The translations under genes and the position numbers were made by a program. A stretch of DNA of 64,000 nt, taken from the NCBI GenBank assembly GCA_019232625.1, contig JAFANP010000035.1:77512-141511 (forward strand), in the 5' to 3' direction. Below, piece after piece: positions 16,205 to 24,705 of this stretch. Under the pieces are notes generated by a model. The model was not told the origin of the DNA. It worked only from the letters and a program-made list of their open reading frames with translations, and made no database searches. Position 1 is the stretch's first letter. Each line of letters begins with the position of its first letter. This DNA is from Alphaproteobacteria bacterium. Its GTDB lineage: Bacteria; Pseudomonadota; Alphaproteobacteria; Sphingomonadales; Sphingomonadaceae.

Positions 16205-19200
16205 TGGACGCGTGGGCTGACATTCGTCTCGTCGCGCGCGAGACCCATACGCAGGCGCTAGAACATTCCGGCGGCGACCGCACTGCCACAGCGCTGATCG
16301 CGGCCGCGCTCGCGCCGTACGATTTGCAAATTCGCTACTTCGACTCGGGCGAGGTCGTTGACGACGTCGTGCTCGGATTCCTGGAGCGGGAGTCGCTTTT
16401 GGTGAATGTGCGGCGCGGTCAGTCTCCCGCCGACGAGGCCGCCGTGGTGGCGCACGAAATCGGGCATTTCCACCTGCATCTCGATCCGCGCAGCGAGGTC
16501 ACGGCGGTAGCGGAAGGGCTCGGCGGTGATCCGGTCGAAAGCGGCGCGGGCCGGGTGGAGGGCTATTCGGCTCGCGAACGCAAAGAGATTCAGGCCGACA
16601 TCTTCGCCGGCGAATTCCTGTGCCCGACGGACTGGCTCAAAGTCGAGCTGGTGGAGCGCAATCGCAAACCATCCGAGATCGCTCAGGAGCTAGGATTGCC
16701 GCCCTCGATGGTACTGCACCAGACGATCCGGGCGCTGCTGCTGCCGCCGCTGCGGCCGCCGGAGCCGGAAGAAGATACGGCCGCTGTGCTGCTCGATTCC
16801 AGCCAGGACGAGGCCGCCAACTGGAACGCCGGGCCCCTGCTGGTGGAGGCAGGACCCGGAACCGGTAAAACCCGAACGCTGGTGCACCGGATCATGGGAC
16901 TCTTGGAAGAGGGTGCCCTTCCCGGCTCCATTCTGGCGCTGACCTTCTCCAAGAAAGCCGCCGAGGAGATGCGCGAGCGGCTGTCCAAGCGCAACCGCGA
17001 TGCTGCCATCGAAATGTGGGTCGGCACGTTTCACGCCTTCGGCCTGGAGATGGTGACGAAATGGCCGAGCCGGGTGCAGCGTACCGAGAAGGTGCGGATA
17101 TTGGATGAAACCGGCTCGCTCGCGTTGCTCGAGCGCAATCTCGAGCGGCTCCCTTTGCGCCATTACCAGAATCTCTACGAACCCGCCTACGAGCTGGTTC
17201 ATGTCGTCAAGGCGATAGCGCGCTGCAAGGACGAGCTGATCGGCTGGGAGGAGTATTTGACCGAGGCGAAGGCCACGCTAGCGGCGGCGTCGGACGAGGA
17301 GCGGGAGAATGCCGAGAAAGCGGTCGAGATCGGTGAAATCTATCGTATCTATGAGGAAGCGCTTGTCGCCGAGGATGCCGTCGATTTCGGCGATTTGATA
17401 CGCCTCCCGATCCAGCTGCTCGCCGACGAGGAAATTCGCGAAGCCTATCAAAGCCGATTTGAGCATATCCTGGTCGATGAGTACCAAGATGTGAATTATG
17501 CCAGCGCGCAGCTTCTGCGTGCCCTCGCCGGAAGCTGCGAGGATGTCTGGGTCGTCTGCGATCAGCGCCAGTCGATTTACCGGTTCCGAGGCGCCAAGCC
17601 GGAGAACGTCGCGCGTTTCGAGAAGGAGTTCGGCGGCACTCGCCGCTCGCTAGGCCATAATTACCGCTCGGGAGGACCGGTGGTTCGAGCCTTTGCCGAG
17701 TTCTCCCGTCACATGGGCGGCTCGAACGGTGGCGGCACCTGGGATGCCCACCGCGGCGAGGTGGGCGAGATTTCGCTTTCGATCTCGTCAACCGTCGCGG
17801 GAGAGGCCGGGGTCATTCGCGACACGATTGAGGCGTTGCGCACCAAGGGCGTCGCCTATCGCGACCAATGTATCTTGGCGCGCAGCCACCTGACGCTTGC
17901 CCGCATTACCGATACGCTGGAGCGGCTCGGCATACCGTTGCTCTATATGGGCGATCTGTTCGAGCGCGACGAGATCCGCGACCTGCTTTCGCTCGTGGCG
18001 CTCGATGCCGAATTCGGGGGTATCGGGCTGGTGCGGCTGGCGCAGCTGCCGGAATACGGCGCATCGCGGCAGGATGCGGTCGCGCTGCTGGTTTGGGCGC
18101 AGGAACAAAAGCTGACGGTCTTCAACGCGCTTACCCGCACCGACGAAGTCGAAGGACTCTCGCCGGCGGGCCGCGCAGGATTAGCGCGATTGGGCGAACA
18201 GCTGGCGGGGATGGAGCCGGAAACCACGCCCTGGAATTTGCTGACAACCTGGCTTTTCGAGCGCAGCGACTATCTGCGCCCCCTGGTGCTCGCCAACGAC
18301 GCCAAATCCCAGCAACGGCTGATTGCCATCTACCAGCTGCTAAAAGTCTGCGGCGAGCATCTGGCGATGGGCGATACCAGCCGCCGTCGTTTCGTGGAAC
18401 GTGTGCGCAGGATCGAAGCCCTTAACCATGACACCGCCTATCGCGCCGTCGCCTCCGAGGCGAGCGACTTCGACGCAGTGCGGGTGATGACGATCCACGG
18501 CAGCAAGGGGCTGGAGTTCCGCGCAGTGCACCTTCCGGGGCTGGCGACGACCTATATGCCGGCAAACCGACAGTGGGTTCGCTGTCCCCCTCCGCCCGCG
18601 CTAGCCCAGCTCGCTTTGCGGAAGGAAGACCATGACGCCGAGGAAGAATGCCTCTTCTTCGTCGCCATGTCGCGCGCTCGCGACTACCTCTGCCTGAGCC
18701 GCGCCGAGCGTTATACCCAGAAGCGCAATTCCAGCGAGTCGCGCTTTCTCGCCATTGTCGCCCCCCGCTTGCAGCCCAAGCGCAGCGACGGCGAGCTTCC
18801 CCTGCCTGTCACCGAGCCGGTGATGCGGCCGCCCGCGCCTCGTGATTCCTACTCGGAGCGGGAGCTCGACATCTACCTGCGCTGTCCGGCCCGATACGAT
18901 TATGAGGTAATCCACGGGCTGCGCGGGGGCGGCGATGCCTCTGCCTATCTGCGTTTCCATCGCTGCGTGTACCGCACGCTCGGCTGGCTTGAGGCAAGGG
19001 CAACCGAAGGTCGGCCGGCCGACCTTACCGCGGCGCAGGCGGAACTCGCCCGCCAATGGGAAGAGGCGGGTCCGGTCGATCACGGGTTCGAGGCCTATTA
19101 TCGCGCCATAGCCGGGGAGATGGTTGGAGCCATCGCTACGCTTATCCTTGGAGAGCGGGGACGCTATGATCGGTCGGAATGGTCGGTGGAACTTGATGGC

Positions 19201-19545
19201 AAGCACATTACCTTCACACCCGACCGCGTAATCTTGGAAGCGGATGGAACTGTCCGCGTGCAACGGGTCCGAACGGGGCGCAAAACAAAGTCCGAGCACG
19301 AGAATGGCATCTATGCCTTGATTCGGCGAGGCGCCGAGCAGCGCTATCCTGGACGTCCGCTCGTCGTCGAGACTTTCTACCCGGCGACGGGTGAAGCCGT
19401 TCCCGTTTCGCCAGCTAAGAATGACGAGAAGCTGCTCCAGGAATATCGCGACGCGATCGCCGGGATCGAGCGGGGCGCGTTCGCCCCGGAGCCGGACCCC
19501 CGAAAATGTCCCAACTGCCAATGCTACTTCGTCTGCGGCGCGTGA
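16204..19545 (+). CDS. Fusion of ImmA/IrrE metallopeptidase, UvrD-type helicase and RecB-like Fe-S domain
   Basis: The 1113-residue protein starts at the ATG overlapping the previous stop. Residues 1-200 form an ImmA/IrrE peptidase with the zinc motif AHEIGHFH (HEXXH, about 84-88) and a downstream EIQADIFAGEFL glutamate. A superfamily-1 helicase follows: Walker A GPGTGKT near 216, motif Ia LTFSKKAAEEM, Walker B VDEYQD near 423, QRQSIYRFRGA, HNYRSG, and MTIHGSKGLEF near 761. The C-terminus has a RecB/AddB-like nuclease layout: a first cysteine in YLRCPARYDYE (about 893) and a terminal CPNCQCYFVC cluster, as in Fe-S nucleases. The catalytic D-x-K strand reads VRVQRVRTGR, not the usual VDYKTGR, so the nuclease centre may be dead. 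A peptidase fused to a helicase suggests damage- or phage-triggered control. Confidence 0.88.
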   Translation: MDAWADIRLVARETHTQALEHSGGDRTATALIAAALAPYDLQIRYFDSGEVVDDVVLGFLERESLLVNVRRGQSPADEAAVVAHEIGHFHLHLDPRSEVTAVAEGLGGDPVESGAGRVEGYSARERKEIQADIFAGEFLCPTDWLKVELVERNRKPSEIAQELGLPPSMVLHQTIRALLLPPLRPPEPEEDTAAVLLDSSQDEAANWNAGPLLVEAGPGTGKTRTLVHRIMGLLEEGALPGSILALTFSKKAAEEMRERLSKRNRDAAIEMWVGTFHAFGLEMVTKWPSRVQRTEKVRILDETGSLALLERNLERLPLRHYQNLYEPAYELVHVVKAIARCKDELIGWEEYLTEAKATLAAASDEERENAEKAVEIGEIYRIYEEALVAEDAVDFGDLIRLPIQLLADEEIREAYQSRFEHILVDEYQDVNYASAQLLRALAGSCEDVWVVCDQRQSIYRFRGAKPENVARFEKEFGGTRRSLGHNYRSGGPVVRAFAEFSRHMGGSNGGGTWDAHRGEVGEISLSISSTVAGEAGVIRDTIEALRTKGVAYRDQCILARSHLTLARITDTLERLGIPLLYMGDLFERDEIRDLLSLVALDAEFGGIGLVRLAQLPEYGASRQDAVALLVWAQEQKLTVFNALTRTDEVEGLSPAGRAGLARLGEQLAGMEPETTPWNLLTTWLFERSDYLRPLVLANDAKSQQRLIAIYQLLKVCGEHLAMGDTSRRRFVERVRRIEALNHDTAYRAVASEASDFDAVRVMTIHGSKGLEFRAVHLPGLATTYMPANRQWVRCPPPPALAQLALRKEDHDAEEECLFFVAMSRARDYLCLSRAERYTQKRNSSESRFLAIVAPRLQPKRSDGELPLPVTEPVMRPPAPRDSYSERELDIYLRCPARYDYEVIHGLRGGGDASAYLRFHRCVYRTLGWLEARATEGRPADLTAAQAELARQWEEAGPVDHGFEAYYRAIAGEMVGAIATLILGERGRYDRSEWSVELDGKHITFTPDRVILEADGTVRVQRVRTGRKTKSEHENGIYALIRRGAEQRYPGRPLVVETFYPATGEAVPVSPAKNDEKLLQEYRDAIAGIERGAFAPEPDPRKCPNCQCYFVCGA

Positions 19546-19643
19546 GGCTGGCCCGGCCTCGGTAAAAAGGGCCGCTTCCGGTTTTTTCGTCCAGCCTCCG
19601 CTTCCCTTCCAAGGCCACCAATACGGCCGGGAAGGAGCAGATG

Positions 19644-20132
19644 ATGACCAAGGTTTCCGTGTTTCTCCAGCAGGACGGCAGCGAACAGCTGATCGAGACC
19701 GAACTGCCCGCAACGCTCACCGGAGCTCAGCTCTACGACGCGGTCGCCAAGGCCGGTGCCGAGACGGACGACGCGACGTTCGTCTTCCTCGGCGAGGCGG
19801 ACGAGCCGGTGAAGCGCAAGGGCAAGGACTCGCTGACGCTCGCCGCGGGGGCGCTGGTGCATGTCACCCGCTGCCGCAAGGTGAAGGTGACGGTGCATTT
19901 CCTCAACCGCACCATCGAAGAGCAGTTCGCCCCGGGCGCGCGGGTGCGCAGCGTCAAGGCCTGGGCGGTCGGCAAGATCCCGCTTGAGCCCCAGGACGCC
20001 GCCGAGCACGTGCTGGAGATCTGCGACACGAAGACGCGGCCGGTGACCGACGCGAGCCTCCAGCAGCTGACCGACGGCAAGCGCTGTTCCGTCCGCTTCA
20101 ACCTCGTCCCCGACACGCGGGTCGAGGGGTGA
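19644..20132 (+). CDS. bilA: Tandem ubiquitin-fold modifier of a BIL-type conjugation system
   Basis: The 162-residue protein has two beta-grasp-like units, about residues 2-72 ([32 protein letters not shown]..) and 77-155 ([29 protein letters not shown]..), and ends in RVEG. A C-terminal glycine suits direct adenylation by an E1. The ISG15-like tandem arrangement, followed by E2, JAB and E1 genes, is that of the bacterial BIL antiphage system. Two adjacent ATGs exist (19641, 19644); the second has better spacing from AAGGAG. It lies 98 bp after the ImmA-UvrD gene, so it may have its own promoter. Confidence 0.8.
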   Translation: MTKVSVFLQQDGSEQLIETELPATLTGAQLYDAVAKAGAETDDATFVFLGEADEPVKRKGKDSLTLAAGALVHVTRCRKVKVTVHFLNRTIEEQFAPGARVRSVKAWAVGKIPLEPQDAAEHVLEICDTKTRPVTDASLQQLTDGKRCSVRFNLVPDTRVEG

Positions 20133-20136
20133 GCCG

Positions 20137-20619
20137 ATGAACGCTCCTTCTCCTCCCGGCAAGCTGCTGCTGGAGCAGGACCTCGCCGCGCCGGAGTTCC
20201 GGCTCGGCGAGGCCGAAGGACGGTGGCGGCGGATTGGATTGAACTGGCCTTACCTGACGATGGCGGTTCGGGCCGCCGAGCGTTCGAACGGGCCGGAAGA
20301 ATTCGGCTTCCGCTTCGAATGTTCCGGCTACCGGCAGTCCCCGGCAACGGCGCGTCCTTGGGACCTAAGCAGCGACGCTCCCCTGCCCGCTTCGCAATGG
20401 CCGGCCGGCAGGAGCATCGTCAAATCGGTGTTCCGGCCGGATTGGAAGTCGGGGACGCTCTACATCCCCTGCGACCGGGTGTCCCTCGAGGGTCACCCGG
20501 ATTGGTACCACCAGCATCCCCACCGGCTCTGGCAGCCGAAGCGCGGGATCATCTGCTACCTGGAACAGATTTATGAGCTTCTCAATCAAAGCGATTATAC
20601 GGGCATTCGCGGCGCCTGA
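20137..20619 (+). CDS. bilB: E2-like ubiquitin-conjugating enzyme of the BIL-type operon
   Basis: The 160-residue protein has the layout of prokaryotic E2 enzymes: [11 protein letters not shown] in the N-terminal half, then [45 protein letters not shown]112 in YIPCDR is my candidate for the thioester cysteine, and C140 in GIICYL is the alternative. It begins four bases after the modifier gene and overlaps the JAB gene by 47 bases. In this class the E2 takes the modifier from the E1 and passes it to a target; BIL systems have no separate E3. Confidence 0.75.
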   Translation: MNAPSPPGKLLLEQDLAAPEFRLGEAEGRWRRIGLNWPYLTMAVRAAERSNGPEEFGFRFECSGYRQSPATARPWDLSSDAPLPASQWPAGRSIVKSVFRPDWKSGTLYIPCDRVSLEGHPDWYHQHPHRLWQPKRGIICYLEQIYELLNQSDYTGIRGA

Positions 20620-21094
20620 GCATCGGCTCAGCTGCAGCCGCCGCCGCTGGAATCACATCATGGGCGAACTCGCCCGGCGCGGCGAGGGCCGTCACGAGGC
20701 CGGGGTGTTCCTCCTCGGGCATGTCCGGGGCGAGCGGCGGGAAGTGACGTCGGAAATCTATTACGACGAGCTCGATCCGAACGCCTATGCCAGTGGTGTC
20801 TGCATCCTGCACGCGGCGGCCTTCTCGAAGCTGTGGACGATCTGTCGCGAATGGGGGCTGACGGTGGTCGCCGACATTCACACGCATCCGAGCGGGGCCG
20901 GGCAGAGCGAAGCGGATCGCACCAATCCCATGGTGGCGGTCTCGGGGCATATCGGAATCATCGTTCCGAATTATGCGTCCGTCCCGGTGCAGCAGGCGAC
21001 GCTCGGCATCTACGAATACCGTGGCGGCCATCGCTGGTTCGACCGCTCGCCCCGCAACGCGCCGGGCTATCTCTATGTCGGGATGTGGGGCTGA
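20573..21094 (+). CDS. bilC: JAB/MPN (JAMM) metalloprotease, deubiquitinase of the BIL-type operon
   Basis: The 173-residue protein has the JAMM zinc site: a glutamate in [10 protein letters not shown] near residue 41 and [16 protein letters not shown] near 101-115 (HxHP..SxxD), followed by [18 protein letters not shown], common in bacterial Mov34/MPN proteins of conjugation operons. It should remove or process the modifier. The track start overlaps bilB by 47 bases; an inner ATG before [14 protein letters not shown] is possible but would remove little of the fold. Confidence 0.9.
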   Translation: MSFSIKAIIRAFAAPEHRLSCSRRRWNHIMGELARRGEGRHEAGVFLLGHVRGERREVTSEIYYDELDPNAYASGVCILHAAAFSKLWTICREWGLTVVADIHTHPSGAGQSEADRTNPMVAVSGHIGIIVPNYASVPVQQATLGIYEYRGGHRWFDRSPRNAPGYLYVGMWG

Positions 21095-21097
21095 GCC

Positions 21098-22480
21098 ATG
21101 CGCGCGATCGATCACACGACCCTGCACCGCACCGCGAAATATTTCATGGATAGCGGACGCGCCGAGAGTCCTGAGGAAGCGCTGCGCCTGCTCCAGTCCT
21201 TCGGGCTGGCGATCATGGTGAGCGCCGCGGCGGCGGCAAGCTATGAGGGGCAGGTCGCCCTCCTCACGCTCGTCAACTTGGCGCGGCGCACCTTCCTAGC
21301 CGGTGTCGAAGTGGTGAACCTGCCCGACGTGGCGAGAATCGCGCCGCTCGCCGATGCAGCTACCCTCCAGGGGGCCGTCATCGAGCTGGGCGGCCAGGTC
21401 ACGCAATCACGGCATGGGCAGTGGCCGCTGGCGGTCATCGGTGACGATTCGGCTTTCCCGGCCACCGGGACCGGCTGGCGCCTGGTCTGGGAGGGCTGGC
21501 GCGCCGGGGTGGTGCCGTTGCGCGAGAAGCCCCTCCCCTTTATGTCGCCTGCGATGGAGTTGGCACCCGCCATGGCGGCCGCCGTCTGCGCGGCGGAGCT
21601 GTTCGCCTTTCATGCCGGCAATCATCCCTTGGCCGGTAAGCGCCGTGCCGGGCTCTCGCTTTGGCAGCCGGGCGCCGATTGGACGACGGCGGCTGCGGAC
21701 GAGCCCGCACTGGCCTATCTTCCTTCGCGCCTCTGGCTGATCGGGCTGGGGAACCTCGGACAAGCCTACAGCTGGCTGCTGGCCTGCCTGCGTTACGAGG
21801 ATCCGAGTCAGGTCGAGCTAGTGCTTCAGGACTTCGATCGCCTGGCGGAATCGAACGACAGCACATCCATGCTCGCCTGCCTTGATGCTATCGGTAAAAT
21901 GAAGACTCGCTGGGTCGCCGAATGGCTGGAGCGGCGCGGCTTCCACACGGCACTCGAAGAGCGGCGGTTCGGTCTCTGGACGCAGCGGCAGGAATGGGAG
22001 CCGCCCGTCGCACTATGCGGCGTCGATAACGGCCTCGCCCGCGCCTCGCTTGAGAAGGCCGGGTTCGAGCTCGTGGTCGAATCGGGCCTCGGGGCCGGGC
22101 CGCAAGGGTTCCGCAATTTCTCCCTCCACAGCTTTCCGAGCTCGCGGCGCGCCGAGCAGATTTGGTCGGGAACGCAGGGCACGCACGCGCCCGACGTATC
22201 GAGCATGCCCGCCTACGCGGGGCTTCGAAAGCGCGGTATGGACCAGTGCGGCTTGGCGCAGCTGGCGTCCCGCACGGTGGGGGTCCCGTTCGTCGGCCTG
22301 ATCGCGGGCGGCTTCGTTATTGCGGAGCTTCTACGCCGGCTCCATGGCGGCCAGGCATACGGAGTGATTGCAGGGTCTGCTGCGTCCCTCAGCGACATCG
22401 AGGCGTCGGCCATCGAAGTAGAGCCGTACGGATATGGCTATGCGACCGCCGAGAGCCTGGACCAAGGAGAAAAAGGATGA
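21098..22480 (+). CDS. bilD: E1-like (ThiF-fold) ubiquitin-activating enzyme of the BIL-type operon
   Basis: The 460-residue protein has a divergent N-terminal half and a ThiF/E1 adenylation domain from about residue 205: LWLIGLGNLGQAYSW (nucleotide-binding GxGxxG), VELVLQDFDRLAESNDSTS (DxDxxxxSN) and PPVALCGVDNGLAR. RGMDQCGLAQLASRTVGVPFVG carries a likely catalytic cysteine near 383. It starts three bases after bilC. It should adenylate the C-terminal glycine of the tandem-ubiquitin modifier and hand it to the E2. Its TGA overlaps the ATG of a sixth, metallopeptidase gene. Confidence 0.88.
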   Translation: MRAIDHTTLHRTAKYFMDSGRAESPEEALRLLQSFGLAIMVSAAAAASYEGQVALLTLVNLARRTFLAGVEVVNLPDVARIAPLADAATLQGAVIELGGQVTQSRHGQWPLAVIGDDSAFPATGTGWRLVWEGWRAGVVPLREKPLPFMSPAMELAPAMAAAVCAAELFAFHAGNHPLAGKRRAGLSLWQPGADWTTAAADEPALAYLPSRLWLIGLGNLGQAYSWLLACLRYEDPSQVELVLQDFDRLAESNDSTSMLACLDAIGKMKTRWVAEWLERRGFHTALEERRFGLWTQRQEWEPPVALCGVDNGLARASLEKAGFELVVESGLGAGPQGFRNFSLHSFPSSRRAEQIWSGTQGTHAPDVSSMPAYAGLRKRGMDQCGLAQLASRTVGVPFVGLIAGGFVIAELLRRLHGGQAYGVIAGSAASLSDIEASAIEVEPYGYGYATAESLDQGEKG

Positions 22481-23496
22481 GCGAGGTATTGGAGGATGCT
22501 GGTTTCGACGACTGGCCTGAGCCGACGATGCCGCAGGACATTAGCGTCGGCCTTCGCGGGTTCGCCTCGGAAGACGGCGCCCGCGAATTCGGTCATGCGG
22601 TGCTGGGGGCTGTGCGCACCATCAGCGGCCTGATCGATCTCGAGCGGCTGGACGGCATCACCATCGGCTTCGACTACGACGAGGCGCTGGCCTCGGTCGA
22701 CCGCGGCAAGGAAGGGCTGCGGCCGCTGTCGCGATCGGACGGCGAAGTGATCGGCATTGCCATGTCGCCGGCCGTGCTGCGCGACGGGGTGGTGAAGGTG
22801 CATCTCGTATTCTCGGCCGATTACATCGCGGGGATCCTCGATGGAGAGGCAACCGACGCTTTCCGATTTGCGCTCGCCGTGATCGCGCATGAATGCGCCC
22901 ATGTCGAAGTGACGAAACAGCGTGACATCGCCTTTCCGGATACGGTGCTCCAAGCGCATTACGAAGGATACGAAGCGGAGCTGTTCGGCCAAATTGCCGA
23001 CATCTGCTGGGAGGAATATGCGGCGTGCCGCATCGCGGCACCCTTCTCGTCCGGCAAGAGCGACGATTACACGGCCGGTTTGGAGAGCGTGCTCGCCGTG
23101 GCGGAGGATCGCGCCAACGAAGCGATCCGCGCCTACCGATCGCATGGAAACATTGATCGCGTGGTCAATGAAGCCGGAACCTCCTTGTGCCAGCCGTTGA
23201 AGATCGCCTCCTACCTGCTCGGCCACATGGATGGCGTCGGGATTGATTGGTCCGAGTTGGCCGCCATGCGGGAGCTTGTGGTTAGCTCCGGCTATGCTGA
23301 GCTGATCGATGACCTGCGCGATGAGCTGAGGCTGTTGTGGGAAGGTCGCGACTCCTGGGAGACTCTCGCAGAATTCGACATGCTCCGCGACGTGGTGCGG
23401 GACTGTTTCGAGTCCGGCGGCCTCTTCTTCAGCGGGCGGCCGGACGGGACGGCGCATGTCGCGATCCCCTTCACGGCGGAGACGATGCCGGTTTGA
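22477..23496 (+). CDS. HEXXH metallopeptidase-like protein coupled to the E1 gene
   Basis: The ATG overlaps the E1 stop (ATGA), so the two are co-translated. The 339-residue protein has IAHECAHVEVTKQ (HEXXH, about residues 138-142), followed by a glutamate-rich helix (HYEGYEAELFGQIADICWEEYAAC) that could supply a third ligand. No signal peptide or membrane segment is seen. The described four-gene BIL operons do not, to my knowledge, include it, so it may be an accessory effector or processing enzyme. Family unnamed. Confidence 0.7.
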   Translation: MSEVLEDAGFDDWPEPTMPQDISVGLRGFASEDGAREFGHAVLGAVRTISGLIDLERLDGITIGFDYDEALASVDRGKEGLRPLSRSDGEVIGIAMSPAVLRDGVVKVHLVFSADYIAGILDGEATDAFRFALAVIAHECAHVEVTKQRDIAFPDTVLQAHYEGYEAELFGQIADICWEEYAACRIAAPFSSGKSDDYTAGLESVLAVAEDRANEAIRAYRSHGNIDRVVNEAGTSLCQPLKIASYLLGHMDGVGIDWSELAAMRELVVSSGYAELIDDLRDELRLLWEGRDSWETLAEFDMLRDVVRDCFESGGLFFSGRPDGTAHVAIPFTAETMPV

Positions 23497-23505
23497 TGGA
23501 CGCAG

Positions 23506-24051
23506 CTAAGTGCCTCGGAACTTTAAGCAGGCGAGCAGCTCGCGACCGGCCGTGTCGGTGCCGTTCTCCATCTCAATGGTGATAACGTCAGCGGGCAGGG
23601 CTCGGAAGTTGGCAGCGATGGTCCGCACCAGCTCGGCGTCGCGATGCGCGACCGAATGACGAGCCATCCGCCGATCTTCTTCTACGCGGACAATCGCGGT
23701 CTCGACCGAGATTGCGCAGTAGATCGGGATAAAAATGGCACCGCTGTCTATCGTAATGGCTCTCAGCTCCTCCAATGGACCTACGTCAAAGAAGCACATG
23801 CCGTCCGCCACGGCGGAGTTGCCTCGTTCGATCACGGTACGAATCGCTGACGTGGTTGCGTCAAAAGCCGCTTCTTCCTCTGCGGTGGTATAGAAGCAGG
23901 GGTCGAACATCGCGGCCCTGATCACGTCTCGCGACACGATCTGCAGCTTATCGATCCAGTCGGCCAGCCAACGTGCCAGGGTGGACTTCCCAGCTCCCGG
24001 ATAACCCATGAGTGCGAGCACTGTGGGACGCTCAAAGGCTAGCCGCGGCAT
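23506..24051 (-). CDS. P-loop kinase-like ATPase (AAA_33 / zeta-toxin-like fold)
   Basis: From the ATG at 24049-24051 the product is 181 residues, with Walker A ALMGYPGAGKSTLARWLADWI at once, then IVSRDVIRAAMF (substrate or Walker B aspartate) and an R-rich lid VEEDRRMARHS. This suits small-molecule, polynucleotide or zeta-type kinases. The longer start at 24177 would overlap the divergent gene and its inverted-repeat motif. It converges with the metallopeptidase gene at nine bases. Substrate unknown; a toxin or RNA-repair role is possible. Confidence 0.7.
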   Translation of the reverse strand: MPRLAFERPTVLALMGYPGAGKSTLARWLADWIDKLQIVSRDVIRAAMFDPCFYTTAEEEAAFDATTSAIRTVIERGNSAVADGMCFFDVGPLEELRAITIDSGAIFIPIYCAISVETAIVRVEEDRRMARHSVAHRDAELVRTIAANFRALPADVITIEMENGTDTAGRELLACLKFRGT

Positions 24052-24121
24052 TGGCGCGGCCCCGCTTCCGAGAATATAGCGTCCGTTGCGCCCAGGTGCG
24101 GCCGAAGGCCTGCCATGTGAC

Positions 24122-24140
24122 GGATAACTCCCGATTATGA
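24122..24140 (+). promoter_or_regulatory. Inverted-repeat start-site motif, copy 1 (module 1 left)
   Basis: GGATAACTCCCGATTATGA is found in perfect inverted orientation at 25831-25849. It contains an ATAA-N7-TTAT dyad and lies directly at the start of the 24142 gene. Here the ATG inside the motif is out of frame and translation starts five bases on. It is also wrapped by an imperfect GAAGG...CATGT / ACATGCCTTC dyad. It may be an operator, a promoter or a recombination site. Confidence 0.7.
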
Positions 24141-24141
24141 C

Positions 24142-24705
24142 ATGCCTTCGCGCATAACGTGGTTCTGGGCCGTCCAATGCCTCACCTTAGGGCGCGTTCT
24201 GCTAGCGTTCCTGTTCGTGGTGCTCAGCCCATTTCCCGAACTCCGTTACTTCGTGGCCTCAATTTATATCGCGGCCTGGTCGACGGATTTCATCGATGGG
24301 CGGCTTGCTCGGGCTCGGCAGGTGACATCGCGATTCGGAGGGGCAATGGACATTTTCGGCGATCGGTACATCACCGTCTTGTCTCTCCTGTACGTAGGGC
24401 ATCGCGGCGTGAGCCTGCCTATCCTGGCTGTTATCCTTCTAAGGGAACTCTATTCAGTCGCCATGCGCATGGTCCACGTCGAAGGCCGAGGGATCATGGT
24501 CTCACACCGAATTATTGGAGGGTTCGTACACCTCACCATAGGATTGGGTACCCTTAACCTGATTTGTCGACCTGAGGCGACGGTGGGGACCCTAGACCAA
24601 GCCCCATTCGTTATCGTTTCCGGGTTTTATTTGCTATACTTTCCCTGGACAATAATTAAATCCTTCCCAAGGATTATAGCCGCGATAAGGAATGACCTCC
24701 GATAA
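24142..24705 (+). CDS. CDP-alcohol phosphatidyltransferase-family membrane enzyme
   Basis: The 187-residue protein keeps the full family signature: DFIDGRLARARQVTSRFGGAMDIFGD matches DxxDGxxARx8GxxxDxxxD, so all the metal and CDP-binding residues are present. About five membrane helices surround it. The family transfers a phosphoalcohol from a CDP-alcohol to a second alcohol, as in phospholipid headgroup synthesis. Base composition is clearly more AT-rich than the neighbours, a sign of separate origin. Its 3' end overlaps the opposing membrane-protein gene by 32 bases. Confidence 0.85.
   Translation: MPSRITWFWAVQCLTLGRVLLAFLFVVLSPFPELRYFVASIYIAAWSTDFIDGRLARARQVTSRFGGAMDIFGDRYITVLSLLYVGHRGVSLPILAVILLRELYSVAMRMVHVEGRGIMVSHRIIGGFVHLTIGLGTLNLICRPEATVGTLDQAPFVIVSGFYLLYFPWTIIKSFPRIIAAIRNDLR

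Noticed and set aside
24122-24140. Alphaproteobacterial general-stress (EcfG) promoter
   Set aside because: The motif has GGATAAC, not GGAAC with a properly spaced GTT box, and it lies right at the start codon.
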